NCBI GenBank assembly: GCA_951394045.1
Contig: OX595986.1
Coordinates: 1,364,001-1,428,000 of the forward strand
DNA length: 64,000 nucleotides
Source: Nitzschia sp. DOCU1
Lineage: Eukaryota > Bacillariophyta > Bacillariophyceae > Bacillariales > Bacillariaceae
Direction: 5' to 3'
This document shows, piece by piece, positions 31,979 to 41,964 of this stretch (within the stretch, counting starts at the first letter, position 1; each line of letters starts with the position of its first letter). The position numbers and the translations under genes were made by a program. The notes under the pieces are model-generated. The model was not told the DNA's origin, ran no database searches, and saw nothing but the letters and a program-made list of their open reading frames with translations.

Positions 31979-34900
31979 CTAGGGTGCATCTTGAAAGATC
32001 TCGTTCTTCACCCAAAGTCCCTCGACAAGCATCCACTTGAATTTTCCAGTTGGGGTCTGTTTTCCCCATTCATGTCTAGGAACAGGGTTGTGGAGGCCGG
32101 ATCGGATCTGTGTCGCCCAAACTTCCACGAGAGAAAATTGCTCTCCCGTGTAGGAATTGCGCAATTTAAGCAGTTTGGCGAATCGGTTGTCATCGCCGTA
32201 CTCTTGCTCTTTTGACTCCTTGTATTCGTTTTCGAATCGGATCAAGTCATGCATGTCATGACGAACGGCGTTGCGAACATGAACATAGGCAACTCGAGCA
32301 AGGTACATTCGAATGACCGAGTTGATTTTGTTCGCCGCTTGTCGTTGCTCTTGACTTCGCAGCCGTTCAAGTGCTTCGAAGGCTGAGTGCCGAAGGAAGA
32401 CCTTCGTCCTTCCAATTTGGATACCGGCTTTGGCCAAGTCCGTGTTCGAAGCAGTACCGACGCCACTTGACCGCGTCGAAAGTCGCGGCTTGGTTGCGGC
32501 TGGGGCAGGGCTGGCAGGCGGTCGATTATCTGCAGCTCGCTTCTCCCACACGGAAGTTCGGTTTCCCTTTCCGGGAGTTGTTCGTGGGGGGAGACCGGCC
32601 ACACTGGGCACGACAGGATTGTGACCCTTCGACCATGATGGAGGTGGTGTCGATTGCTGGTATGAGTACCTTTTGGCCTGAACGATGGGAGTGCCGGGAT
32701 CTGGTTGTACATTGCTACTTCCACTGTGGTCATTCTCGCTGTTGTCATCTTTGCCCAGGTCGACCTTGATCTTTCGGAACAATACCTTGATGAGCTCTCT
32801 GCAGCTGGCTTTGGTATCCGAACTCAAGGGTGTCAAGCTGGAAGCTCCGCTCTGTCTGTAGCTGTTGTGGCCTCGGAAGGCTCCGCTGTTGGATGTTGTT
32901 TCCCATACGGATTGTTGATGCGCAGCGGAATCAAGCTCCTTGTATCCCAGACAACGATACCGACGCAAAAAGTCTTCGTGGGGATAATGGTTTGAGAAAC
33001 CAGCTCGGGCAACACGAACAGCCTCTAGAATTCCTCCACAACTCAATTGCTCGGCGACGGCAGCACGATTGAACTGGTCGGGAACCAACTCGTCGTTTGG
33101 TTTAAGGCAACGGATGTAATGCGGAGACATCAAGTCGATCTTTTCTCGCAAATGCTTCAATTGTCGACGGAACTGTCCACCAACGGTGATACGAGCCATT
33201 GCAGAATCTTGACGACGCAACATGTTCGGAGTACTTCCCTTCATCGAAGCCCGCTCAGCACTGCTCAATTCAATAATCTCCGCGAGCATGCGGATGAAGG
33301 GGTTGAAACTGTTCTGCAACAGTTCGGTTGCTTCCTTGGGCAGTTCATCGCGATTCTTTTCAATGAAGCCTTCGGTACTGTATTCGACCGGGCCTGCATA
33401 GTGATGGACGGCAAACTGGAGAGTGGCAGTTTGCTTTCGACTGGCGCTGAAGCGAGGCTGGTTCTTGCACTTGTTGTACACATCCAATGCGAACGACTTG
33501 TCAGAAGTACCAGGGGCTCTGCACTGATCATCCAAAATACCCAGAATTCCGGATCCTCGCTTGTCAATCAAATCGAGGACGTCTTGGTTTTCCGGGAACT
33601 CAATAAAACTCCAGTTGATGCCTTCTCGCTCGTATTCAGCCTGCTCGTTCTTGAGTACAAAAGCATTGAACTGCTGTTGAAGCGCCTCATTGCAGTAGTT
33701 GATGCAGAGCTGTTCGAAGGAGTTCTTTTGGAATGACTCAAAACCAAAGATGTCGAGCACACCAATAGCAGCAGCGGGCTCCGCCGTAGGATTCGGAGCA
33801 TAGGACTCGTCATCACCATGATCTCGCTGGAAGGAAATTGAATCGTTGATGCGGCTAACCAAATAGTTAAACAAAGCACCGTAAGTCGCTTTCAGAAGCG
33901 CTTCAAGACCCTTGGTGGCACCATCCACATTCAACGACCGCTGCACTTGAGTGTCGCGGCCGGCGGTGATGGAGAAGTGGCAGAGGGCACGATTCAAATC
34001 TTGGGGCGTGACGCCCAAGAGATGGCAGACTGGCTGCAGGTGGACATTGCGCTCATCCAATTCACATTCCAGGTCAAAATCTTTGAAGGTCAAGTTGGAA
34101 GCATGGAGCAGCGCAGCAGCCGCAGCAAAGATATCCCGCTGTTCCTCTGGGGGGAACTTCATGGAGTTCATAGCGGCACGCAAAGCACGAAATGTTTCCA
34201 CATCTGACACGCCATCACGACGATCATATGTTCCACTGGCTGTCATCTTGAAGTCATCGGGAGTAGCAGTGGAGGCAATGAAATAGTTTCGCAGCTCTTG
34301 GGCGGGCATGGCGCCAGAAAGCATCTCGTAGAAGATATGATAGTTTCGTTCTCCAAGGGACTGTGTCACCAAGCGAACTTTTTCTAGGAGGTAAGTCTCA
34401 ATTTGGGCTCCAACGAGACGGCCCATGCGCGTGAACTGAATCTCAATGAACTTCCCGAAGCGACTAGAGTTGTCGTTTCGAACAGTTCGAGCGTTTCCGA
34501 AGCTCTCCAAGATTGGGTTACTTTGCAGAACTTGAGCTTCAATCGAGTTAGCTGCTCCTGCTCCTGTCAAGGCAGTGACAGATGACAACCCTTTGTCTGT
34601 GTCGGGAACCTCCTTAGGAGTATTCCAAGTGCCCATGACACTGGATTGTCGCTTGTCGGCCACCTTCTCGTAGGCGCGTTTTTCCTTCGGGATGTTGCCT
34701 GCCCGCTGCGACAGAGCAGCAAGGTACTTCATCACAAATTTGGTTGTAACCGTTTTACCAGCTCCTGATTCTCCACTCACGAGAATACTCTGGTCGCATC
34801 CTACAGGCATAGCGTCGCCGAGCGTTTCGTCAAGTCGTCGCATCATGGTTCTGAAAGCGTCGTCGGCAATGGCGTACACGTGGGGAGGAAGGTCCTCCTT

Positions 34901-35554
34901 TTGGATGGACTCGGCCCTATCCCAGTATTTTTTCATGGTGCTTTCTCCATACATTCCTCGGATTGCTTGGAAGGGGTTGACGGCAAGTAGCACAGGCCCA
35001 GTGGCAGTGTAAATTTGATCCTTTGTATACCGCGCTTCCAAGCATTCCACCACCGCCGGTTCATGAAGGTGGGTGAGAGTAATGAGGTCGTCGGGACAGA
35101 CCGGAGTGCCTTCCTTACTCAAATCATAGCTATTTCCCATGACAACATCGCCGTCGCTCAAGGCCGAGGCAGGTAGTTGAACAGGACAATTGTTCGACTC
35201 CGGGCCGTCGTCGTCAAGGCAAACTGTGACACTTCCCTTCGACGACTCCATCATGTAACCAGACTTCCATCCCCACTCATGGGTACGGATCGCCTGTGAA
35301 ACCGAAAAGTTGCTAATCGATCCAACTTCGCTATCAAGGTCCAAGTCTCGGTTGATCGACGAGAATGACGCGACCGAGCCGGCAGTGGAAACGAAGGAAT
35401 TGTGTCGAGGATACCCTGAAAACGACGAGTTCAAGGTAACCGACGGCTTTCGGGTCACTTTCTCCTTGAACGAGAGACGGGGATTACGAACGCTATCGAT
35501 AGCGGACTGCTTAATCCATACTCGTGTTCCACTCTCCGGTTGAGAAGCTAACAT
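31979..35554 (-). CDS. Unconventional myosin heavy chain, short tail
   Basis: A single-exon 1,191-residue protein from the ATG at 35554; upstream only a GTG extends the frame. The motor domain starts near residue 155 (DLITLTHLHEPAVVECL). It has the P-loop GESGAGKT, switch I NDNSSRFGKFIEIQF, switch II DIFGFESF and the actin-binding/relay region through HYIRCLKPN. After a disordered insert of about 110 residues (Ser/Pro-rich, SSNVQPDPGTP) comes the converter end QIGRTKVFLRHSAFEALE. One IQ-like helix (QAANKINSVIRMYLARV) and a tail of about 80 residues follow. An actin-based ATP-driven motor; class not assigned. The roughly 150-residue N-terminal extension includes a possible SH3-like start (GTRVWIKQ). 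Confidence 0.9.
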   Translation of the reverse strand: MLASQPESGTRVWIKQSAIDSVRNPRLSFKEKVTRKPSVTLNSSFSGYPRHNSFVSTAGSVASFSSINRDLDLDSEVGSISNFSVSQAIRTHEWGWKSGYMMESSKGSVTVCLDDDGPESNNCPVQLPASALSDGDVVMGNSYDLSKEGTPVCPDDLITLTHLHEPAVVECLEARYTKDQIYTATGPVLLAVNPFQAIRGMYGESTMKKYWDRAESIQKEDLPPHVYAIADDAFRTMMRRLDETLGDAMPVGCDQSILVSGESGAGKTVTTKFVMKYLAALSQRAGNIPKEKRAYEKVADKRQSSVMGTWNTPKEVPDTDKGLSSVTALTGAGAANSIEAQVLQSNPILESFGNARTVRNDNSSRFGKFIEIQFTRMGRLVGAQIETYLLEKVRLVTQSLGERNYHIFYEMLSGAMPAQELRNYFIASTATPDDFKMTASGTYDRRDGVSDVETFRALRAAMNSMKFPPEEQRDIFAAAAALLHASNLTFKDFDLECELDERNVHLQPVCHLLGVTPQDLNRALCHFSITAGRDTQVQRSLNVDGATKGLEALLKATYGALFNYLVSRINDSISFQRDHGDDESYAPNPTAEPAAAIGVLDIFGFESFQKNSFEQLCINYCNEALQQQFNAFVLKNEQAEYEREGINWSFIEFPENQDVLDLIDKRGSGILGILDDQCRAPGTSDKSFALDVYNKCKNQPRFSASRKQTATLQFAVHHYAGPVEYSTEGFIEKNRDELPKEATELLQNSFNPFIRMLAEIIELSSAERASMKGSTPNMLRRQDSAMARITVGGQFRRQLKHLREKIDLMSPHYIRCLKPNDELVPDQFNRAAVAEQLSCGGILEAVRVARAGFSNHYPHEDFLRRYRCLGYKELDSAAHQQSVWETTSNSGAFRGHNSYRQSGASSLTPLSSDTKASCRELIKVLFRKIKVDLGKDDNSENDHSGSSNVQPDPGTPIVQAKRYSYQQSTPPPSWSKGHNPVVPSVAGLPPRTTPGKGNRTSVWEKRAADNRPPASPAPAATKPRLSTRSSGVGTASNTDLAKAGIQIGRTKVFLRHSAFEALERLRSQEQRQAANKINSVIRMYLARVAYVHVRNAVRHDMHDLIRFENEYKESKEQEYGDDNRFAKLLKLRNSYTGEQFSLVEVWATQIRSGLHNPVPRHEWGKQTPTGKFKWMLVEGLWVKNEIFQDAP

Positions 35555-36395
35555 GATGATGTACTTTTTCTTCTTTCCACACAAAATTCTGACCACTGCG
35601 AAAATGAATTCAAGTTGCTTTCATGTACAAGATTTGTATGCTTTCCAAGATGGTTAAGGTTGTTGCCTTTGATAGGAGTATAAATCAATGGGAGACTCTC
35701 TTGTAGGAGTCTATCGAGCTATCGAATGAGTTGTTCCTTTTTTCTCACAAGCAGGATCTTTCGCAAAGAGATGAACGTTTGCCGAAATTGTTAGCCTATC
35801 GCAAGGGAGAGAGGGCGCGAAGAAAATGTGAGGGAGAGGGAACGGCCGCTCGCCAGAGGAGAATGCGCGCCAGCACTTAACATTATAAATTGTTCTTCAT
35901 GTATGATTATATAGATAAATTGACAAATACATGCTGTGGGCCCCAAGTCCGACAGGCGGGCTCGATCGAGTTATGCTCGCGCGTGTGTTTCACTTTATCG
36001 CCGAAGTTTCGTCGGGCGCCCCCGATTGCTTGTACGGAACCTCCGAGATCATTTGAACGACCCAAGATTGGAGTCGCACGCCGATGATTCATGTGTTACC
36101 GGTTTGCCATACTTAGAGAAAAGCTTGGCTCGCGCGAATCATAAAACAGGGGATTGATGGAAGAGGAAGTACAGTATTCGGGAGAAGAAAAATAAGTTCT
36201 TTGATTCCAATAGGTCGGAAGACATTCTGCGGCGGCGGCCGGCAGAAACAATCGTCACAGCTCTATCCTTCCCATACACTGTAGTCTTGGAGAGAAAGGA
36301 TGAATCATCAAGAACAAACGAGGGTTATCATTTAATCTAACCCAAGAATAAGTGTTTGCTTTCACAAAATCGTCGCCGGCACAAAGCAATCGACC
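35555..36395. promoter_or_regulatory. Divergent intergenic region between myosin and m-AAA protease genes
   Basis: About 840 bp between two outward-facing genes, so both promoters should lie here. No coding region is supported. An A/G-rich run is present at 35,800-35,840. Confidence 0.4.
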
Positions 36396-39263
36396 ATGAT
36401 AACAAGATTGCCTCAAACGCTTGCTCTGAAGCGGCAACTTTTGGCTCAATCCAATCGACGTGCCAGAAATGCTGCCACTACTTTACCCCGCAATCACGCC
36501 ATCGTTTGGAATGCAAATCACGACTCCCGGGTACCGTTGCAACCCATGGCAAGATTCTTTTCCGCGCAGCCCGGTGGTAGGATCCCTATATTTGAAGTCA
36601 TGGGAAGCAAACTAGACCAGCTGATTCAGGATTCGCAGTGGTTAATTCCGAGGAAAGGGTCAGGTGAGTTTATATGTTGCCATTCTCGCAAAATGACATG
36701 GATACGCGGTAAGAAAGGCTCACAAAATCTTATTATCGGCGTCAGGATTCGACAATTTCTTCCCAAAGGACAAAAAGGAGACGAAGGGGGATTCGGAAAC
36801 GCCAGAGAAGGATGGAAATGCGGAGGACCCTGTCAACAAGTGGACTGGGGGAGGCTTTGGGCCTTTTCGGTCTAATCATAACCATTATTCGAAAGGTGGA
36901 GGTGGTAGCGGAGGGGGTGGAGGGGGTGGCAACATGCCACCGAATTTCTCCAGTGCCATGCTGACTGGGATCGCTCTTATTGTGTTCTCCTACATGATGA
37001 TGCGATTTGAAGACGACAGTAGCAGTGCACCAGGAGATTTTACCTCTAGAGAAATTTCCTGGGGCGACTTTTGCAACCACTTGTTGGAGACGGGGCAAGT
37101 GGAAAAGATTGTCGTTACTAATAATCGAACCATGGCGAAAGTATATCTAAGAAAGAGTGCCCCGGGACTGCCGCAGCATCAAACGCGGAATTTTCGCTAC
37201 ACGGAAAGACGGCAACAGGCAGCGAACGATGCGACGGGTGATTTGGGCAGCGGCACGAATATGGATGGTTTCGGGGACTCCTCAGGTGAAGGCTTCTCTG
37301 GATCCCTTGCCAAGAGTGGAAACCAACCCCAGATTGTGTACCGTTTTGCGATCGGTAGTGTAGATGCTTTTGAGAAGAAATTGGAAGAAGCCCAAAGGGC
37401 TGTCGGCATGGACCCGTCCAAAGAAATTCCCGTACAGTATACTGCTGAATCGACTATGGCTTCCGAAATCCTGAGCGTGGTGCCGTCACTTTTGTTAATG
37501 GGTGCTGTATTCTACTTTATGCGGTTTGCAGCTGGTTCCATAGGTGGTACCAATGCGGGAGGGCGCGGAGGTGGAATGGGTGGCATATTTCAAATCGGAA
37601 AGTCGACAGCCAAGCGGATCGCCAAAGAAGACGTTAACGTTAATTTTTCCAATGTGGCTGGATGCGAGGAGGCGAAGAAAGAGATCATGGAATTTGTTGA
37701 TTTTCTCAAGGAACCAGAGCGGTTCACAAAGCTCGGGGCAAAGATTCCAAAGGGAGCTCTCCTCTGTGGCCCACCCGGTACAGGTAAACGACAAACGCTA
37801 TTTGAACTGTCAATATCTCGATCACAATGCAAGTTCTTCTAACGACTTTGATTCCAGGTAAAACGCTTTTAGCGAAGGCTGTCGCCGGAGAAGCAGGCGT
37901 GCCTTTTTTCTCGATCTCTGGTTCAGATTTCATCGGTACGTACGACTAATGTTGGCTGGGGCTTTTGTGCAACGCTCGCGCTGGCTTGCTAATCAAATGC
38001 TTGTCAATCATTTTAGAAATGTTTGTGGGTGTGGGACCGTCGCGTGTGCGCGATCTATTCAAAGAAGCTCGCGAAGCCGCCCCATGCATAATCTTTATTG
38101 ATGAAATTGATGCCGTCGGCAGGCAACGCGGCCGCGGAGGTATGGGAGGCAACGATGAGCGCGAAAATACACTCAACCAACTTCTTGTCGAAATGGATGG
38201 ATTCAATCCAACGACTGGTGTCGTTGTTCTTGCTGGTACGAACCGAGTTGATATTTTGGACCAAGCATTGACGCGGCCTGGACGCTTTGATCGTCAAATT
38301 ACGGTGGACAGACCGGACCTCAAAGGACGAAAAGAAATCTTCAAGGTGCATCTCCTGGGAATTACATTGGCAGATGACATCAATGACGTTGCTGGAAGAT
38401 TAGCAGGTCTCACACCTGGATTTGCAGGAGCGGATATCGCCAATGTCTGTAACGAAGCGGCAATTGTAGCGGCTCGACGAGCAGGTGATTCCGTAACTAT
38501 GGAAGACTTTGAGAAGGCTACAGATCGTATTATTGGGGGCTTGGAATCAAACAAGATTATGAGCAAAGAGGAGCAGGAGATCGTGGCACACCATGAAGCA
38601 GGCCATGCTGTTGCCGGGTGGTTCCTCGAACATGCCGACCCTCTCATGAAGGTAACAATTATTCCTCGAACAAGCGGGGCGCTTGGTTTCGCGCAGTATC
38701 TCCCTAGAGAAGTATACCTTCGAACACAAGAAGAAATGATGGACATTGTCTGCATGGCACTCGCAGGGCGGGCGGCCGAAGAAATCTTCTTCGGACGAGT
38801 CACCACCGGGGCTTCCGATGACCTTCGCCGTGTCACTGATATAGTGTACAGTACCATCCAAGTGTATGGAATGAACACTAGGCTTGGTCAGCTTGCATTC
38901 CCCAAAGATCCCAATGCAATGTGGGACGAGCGACCGTACTCGGAAAAAACGGCGAAGGCCATGGACGAGGAAGCGAAACAAATTGTTGACGAGGCCTACC
39001 AGCGGACGCTGAATCTTCTCCGCGAGCACAAAGAAGACGTGGAGAAGGTCGCAAAAATGCTTTTGGATAAGGAAACGATCACCCACGACGATGTGGCTGG
39101 GGTAATTGGTCCCCGTCCCTTCCAAGGAAATGCCGACTACGATGAGTTTGTTCGTCGATTCAAGGAAGCAAAGCCCAATCCTGCTGGTGGGGCGAGCGAA
39201 GGGGAGCCCGCATCGACTGAGTCAAGCGATGGATTAAACCCTGGACTCGCGTTCCGTTCATAG
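36396..39263 (+). CDS. Mitochondrial m-AAA protease (FtsH/AFG3-like)
   Basis: Four exons: 36396-36663, 36746-37783, 37858-37935 and 38017-39263, with introns of 82, 74 and 81 nt, giving 876 residues. The Arg-rich, acid-poor start ([18 protein letters not shown]) is a mitochondrial presequence. Then come GFDNFFPKD, typical of AFG3-type subunits, a Gly-rich linker, TM1 ([14 protein letters not shown]), the intermembrane domain and TM2 ([18 protein letters not shown]). The AAA domain has Walker A GPPGTGKT (split by intron 2), Walker B IIFIDEID and the SRH region TRPGRFDR. The M41 zinc site is HHEAGH. It degrades misfolded inner-membrane proteins and processes others; the membrane layout places the active sites in the matrix. 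A 26-codon exon 3 is notable. Confidence 0.93.
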
Positions 39264-39671
39264 CAATAGCTCTATTTGCGAACGATAGACGAGAGTAAGC
39301 GTGAACTGATGGACCCTCGCTGCAAGAACCTTCGGAGACGAGTGCGTCGCAATTAAGTAACGTGCATTCCCCGTTTCTTTGCTCGTCTCTAAATCTCTGT
39401 AATAGCGATTTTTCCTTAGGGGCGCAACTGAGACTTTTAGACCAACTAGAATACTTACTTCAGAGTAGTAGCGGAACCTTTTCTGGGTCTCTGGTCTTGC
39501 ACACGGCCCCCGCCTTCTTTCTAGGGTACAGCTGACGACTTTTCTTTTTGCTGCTTCAATGGTAGTATTCTTGATGATACTACAAATACATCCGTGTTCT
39601 CGCATAAGAATTATTCTGAATTTAACTCAGCCACCTTCGAAAAAGGTTGTAGAAAAAATCTAGGAAGGTCA
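39264..39671. other. Convergent intergenic region
   Basis: 3' ends of the m-AAA protease and zinc-binding protein genes face each other here. A 115-codon leftward frame overlaps the protease stop and has no recognisable domain. Confidence 0.4.
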
Positions 39672-40403
39672 TTATGACTTATAATTTCTCAATTTGTCAA
39701 TGCTGCTCCGAATGAAAGAAGGAATGCCCAAAAATATCGACGTGATGGTGCTTACTTTTCCTTTCTTTTCGGGACGGGATGATTCGGGTGGTTCTGGAGA
39801 TTGCTCTCTCTTTCTTTTGTTCGTGGTAGTTTTTGGATTGTCCTTGCCGGGGAGGAAGCGGAAGGATGTCGAATCAGTTTCAATCGGATGAGCAAACGCC
39901 CTTTTCTTCTCGCACATGGAGAGATGCCGCACATTAGTAGAAAGGCATCGGGCGCTTGAGGTCGGACCGCAGAAAGGACATTTGTAACATTTTATTCCCG
40001 GAAAAGCGTAGATTGCCATTGTTCCGTCTCGGTCGGTCGCAATGATGTGTTGAGTACTCCTCAACCATTCGTCTGGGATTCCATCTTTCAGGAGTTTCTT
40101 TTCCGCTTCGTTTAGTTCAAGAATTACCGTTTTATTATTCGTAGGAGATGAATCACGAAGCAATTGAAATTTTCCGGAGTCTCCTACTATTGGGTTCGAA
40201 GCAATGTAAGTTTTCATGTTCTCACAAGTAGTGAAATGTCGTGCCAGACCCGATAGCACTCGAGTTTTAGAGGAGGGCCCGCAATAAGGGCATTTGAAAC
40301 ACTTTACTCCTGCAAAGGCATAAAGTATGGATCTACCATTTTTGCTGTCTGTAGACACGATGGTACGGCCACTTTTTAACCATTCAGGCTTCAGTTTTGT
40401 CAT
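39672..40403 (-). CDS. Unknown protein with two tandem zinc-binding repeats
   Basis: A 243-residue single-exon protein, ATG at 40403. Two copies of a roughly 65-residue unit are clear. Each has a short Trp-Leu-containing start (PEWLKSGRTIVSTD / DEWLRSTQHIIATD), then YAFAGVKCFKCPYCGP or YAFPGIKCYKCPFCGP, then Arg-His and a final Cys (LARHFTTC / NVRHLSMC). The CX2C...HX4C spacing suggests one C2HC zinc finger per unit. The C-terminal third is basic (NKRKREQSPEPPESS), possibly nuclear. I do not recognise a named family. A DNA- or RNA-binding role is a guess from fingers plus basic tail. Confidence 0.7.
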   Translation of the reverse strand: MTKLKPEWLKSGRTIVSTDSKNGRSILYAFAGVKCFKCPYCGPSSKTRVLSGLARHFTTCENMKTYIASNPIVGDSGKFQLLRDSSPTNNKTVILELNEAEKKLLKDGIPDEWLRSTQHIIATDRDGTMAIYAFPGIKCYKCPFCGPTSSARCLSTNVRHLSMCEKKRAFAHPIETDSTSFRFLPGKDNPKTTTNKRKREQSPEPPESSRPEKKGKVSTITSIFLGIPSFIRSSIDKLRNYKS

Positions 40404-40829
40404 ATCGGTAGTTCCAAGTTTGTTTGTCGCTGTTGACTGTGTTTAACTCTTGTGGGGCGTCTTCCTCATCACAAGAAGGGGTTGACAAAACCAAGAGCGT
40501 TCGGAAGAAGCAGACGACCCAAAATTTGAAAAAGGCTCCTTCAAAATTTCGAAATTCTGAAGACGGTACGCATTTCTTGCTTGTCTGTCCATACGTACAT
40601 AAGTACATAGACGGGACTGCTTTCTGCTGTGTTGTGTGTGATATCGGAAAGATTCTTACGAGATTCGCCGAAATAAACTAAAACACGTGCCCCGTGCGTG
40701 GTTAGGATCTTTCCCTGTCGCAACCGTTCCACCTTCGCCACTCGTTTGCCGACGACCAAACATTGATCGTTTGCCCCACCAAGAATCATTTCTGACTACA
40801 GCAACTAACTACAAAGGAGCATCAGCATC
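40404..40829. promoter_or_regulatory. Divergent intergenic region upstream of GAPDH
   Basis: Between the zinc-binding protein gene (leftward) and the GAPDH gene (rightward). No ATG-initiated gene; an 85-codon TTG-started frame here is not supported. Confidence 0.35.
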
Positions 40830-41885
40830 ATGGTCAAGTGTGCAGTGAATGGGTTTGGACGTATTGGACGTCTCTGCTTCCGCTATGCCTGGGAAGATCC
40901 TACTCTGGAGATTGTTCATGTCAACGATGTTTGTTCTTGTGACAGCGCCGCCTACTTGATCAAGTACGACTCTGTTCATGGCACTTGGGACAAAGCAGTC
41001 GAAGCCACCGAGGATGGTTCGGGTTTCACGGTAGATGGCAAACTTGTAACCTTCTCTCAAAAGAAGGATTTTACAGAGGTTGACTTTGCTGCCATGGGCG
41101 TCGAACTGGTAATGGAATGCACCGGAAAGTTCTTGACTGTGGCCGAGCTTTCTCCTTATTTCGAAAAATGCGGGGTCAAACAAGTGGTCGTTTCTGCTCC
41201 CGTCAAGGAAGACGGAGCCCTTAACGTGGTTCTTGGCTGCAACCACGAAAAATTGTCAAAGGAAACCACTCTCGTGACCAACGCCTCTTGCACTACAAAC
41301 TGTCTTGCTCCCGTAGTCAAGGTTATTCATGAGCAATTTGGAATCGTCCATGGTTGTATCACGACCATTCATGATGTGACTGGTACTCAGACTATTGTGG
41401 ACATGCCCAACACAAAGAAGAGCGATCTTCGTCGTGCCCGTTCTGGGATGGTCAATCTTTGCCCAACATCGACTGGATCTGCGACTGCCATTATCGAAAT
41501 CTATCCAGAACTCAAAGGAAAATTGAACGGTTTGGCTGTTCGTGTTCCTCTACTGAACGCCAGCATTACTGATTGCGTATTCGAGGTCAAGCGCCCTGTT
41601 ACCGTGGAAGAGGTAAATGCTGCCTTGGAAGCAGCCTCCAAGCAGGGACCGTTGAAAGGAATCTTGGGATACGAGACAAAGCCATTGGTCAGCACTGATT
41701 ACACGAACGACACCCGCAGTTCTATTATCGACGCCCTCTCTACGCAAGTTATCGATGGTACTTTGGTCAAGATCTACGCATGGTATGACAATGAGGCTGG
41801 GTACTCGAAACGAATGGCCGAACTCTGTAATATCGTCGCGGCGCAAAACATTACGGGAACGGAACCTACTTTCAAGTACGAATAG
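40830..41885 (+). CDS. Glyceraldehyde-3-phosphate dehydrogenase, ArsJ-associated-like type
   Basis: A 351-residue protein starting directly with the NAD-binding fold ([10 protein letters not shown]), so with no organelle presequence; cytosolic location is likely. The catalytic Cys sits in [11 protein letters not shown], followed by the usual HDVTGTQ segment. It differs from standard glycolytic [24 protein letters not shown] and a terminal [12 protein letters not shown] where most enzymes have NEWGY. From memory these features resemble the bacterial GAPDH clade encoded next to the arsenic transporter ArsJ, which forms 1-arseno-3-phosphoglycerate for export. No ArsJ-like transporter is in this window. 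GAPDH family is certain; the subtype and arsenate role are inferred. Confidence 0.88.
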   Translation: MVKCAVNGFGRIGRLCFRYAWEDPTLEIVHVNDVCSCDSAAYLIKYDSVHGTWDKAVEATEDGSGFTVDGKLVTFSQKKDFTEVDFAAMGVELVMECTGKFLTVAELSPYFEKCGVKQVVVSAPVKEDGALNVVLGCNHEKLSKETTLVTNASCTTNCLAPVVKVIHEQFGIVHGCITTIHDVTGTQTIVDMPNTKKSDLRRARSGMVNLCPTSTGSATAIIEIYPELKGKLNGLAVRVPLLNASITDCVFEVKRPVTVEEVNAALEAASKQGPLKGILGYETKPLVSTDYTNDTRSSIIDALSTQVIDGTLVKIYAWYDNEAGYSKRMAELCNIVAAQNITGTEPTFKYE

Positions 41886-41964
41886 TTGGATGCTAAACCT
41901 GCACGTTGTCCGCGCTGTGACAAATTCTAGTGAGAATCAAAACTAAAATTGTATAAATCGTACA

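Noticed and set aside
39258..39605. 115-codon leftward frame at the m-AAA protease 3' end
   Set aside because: Overlaps the protease stop codon in antisense and shows no domain.
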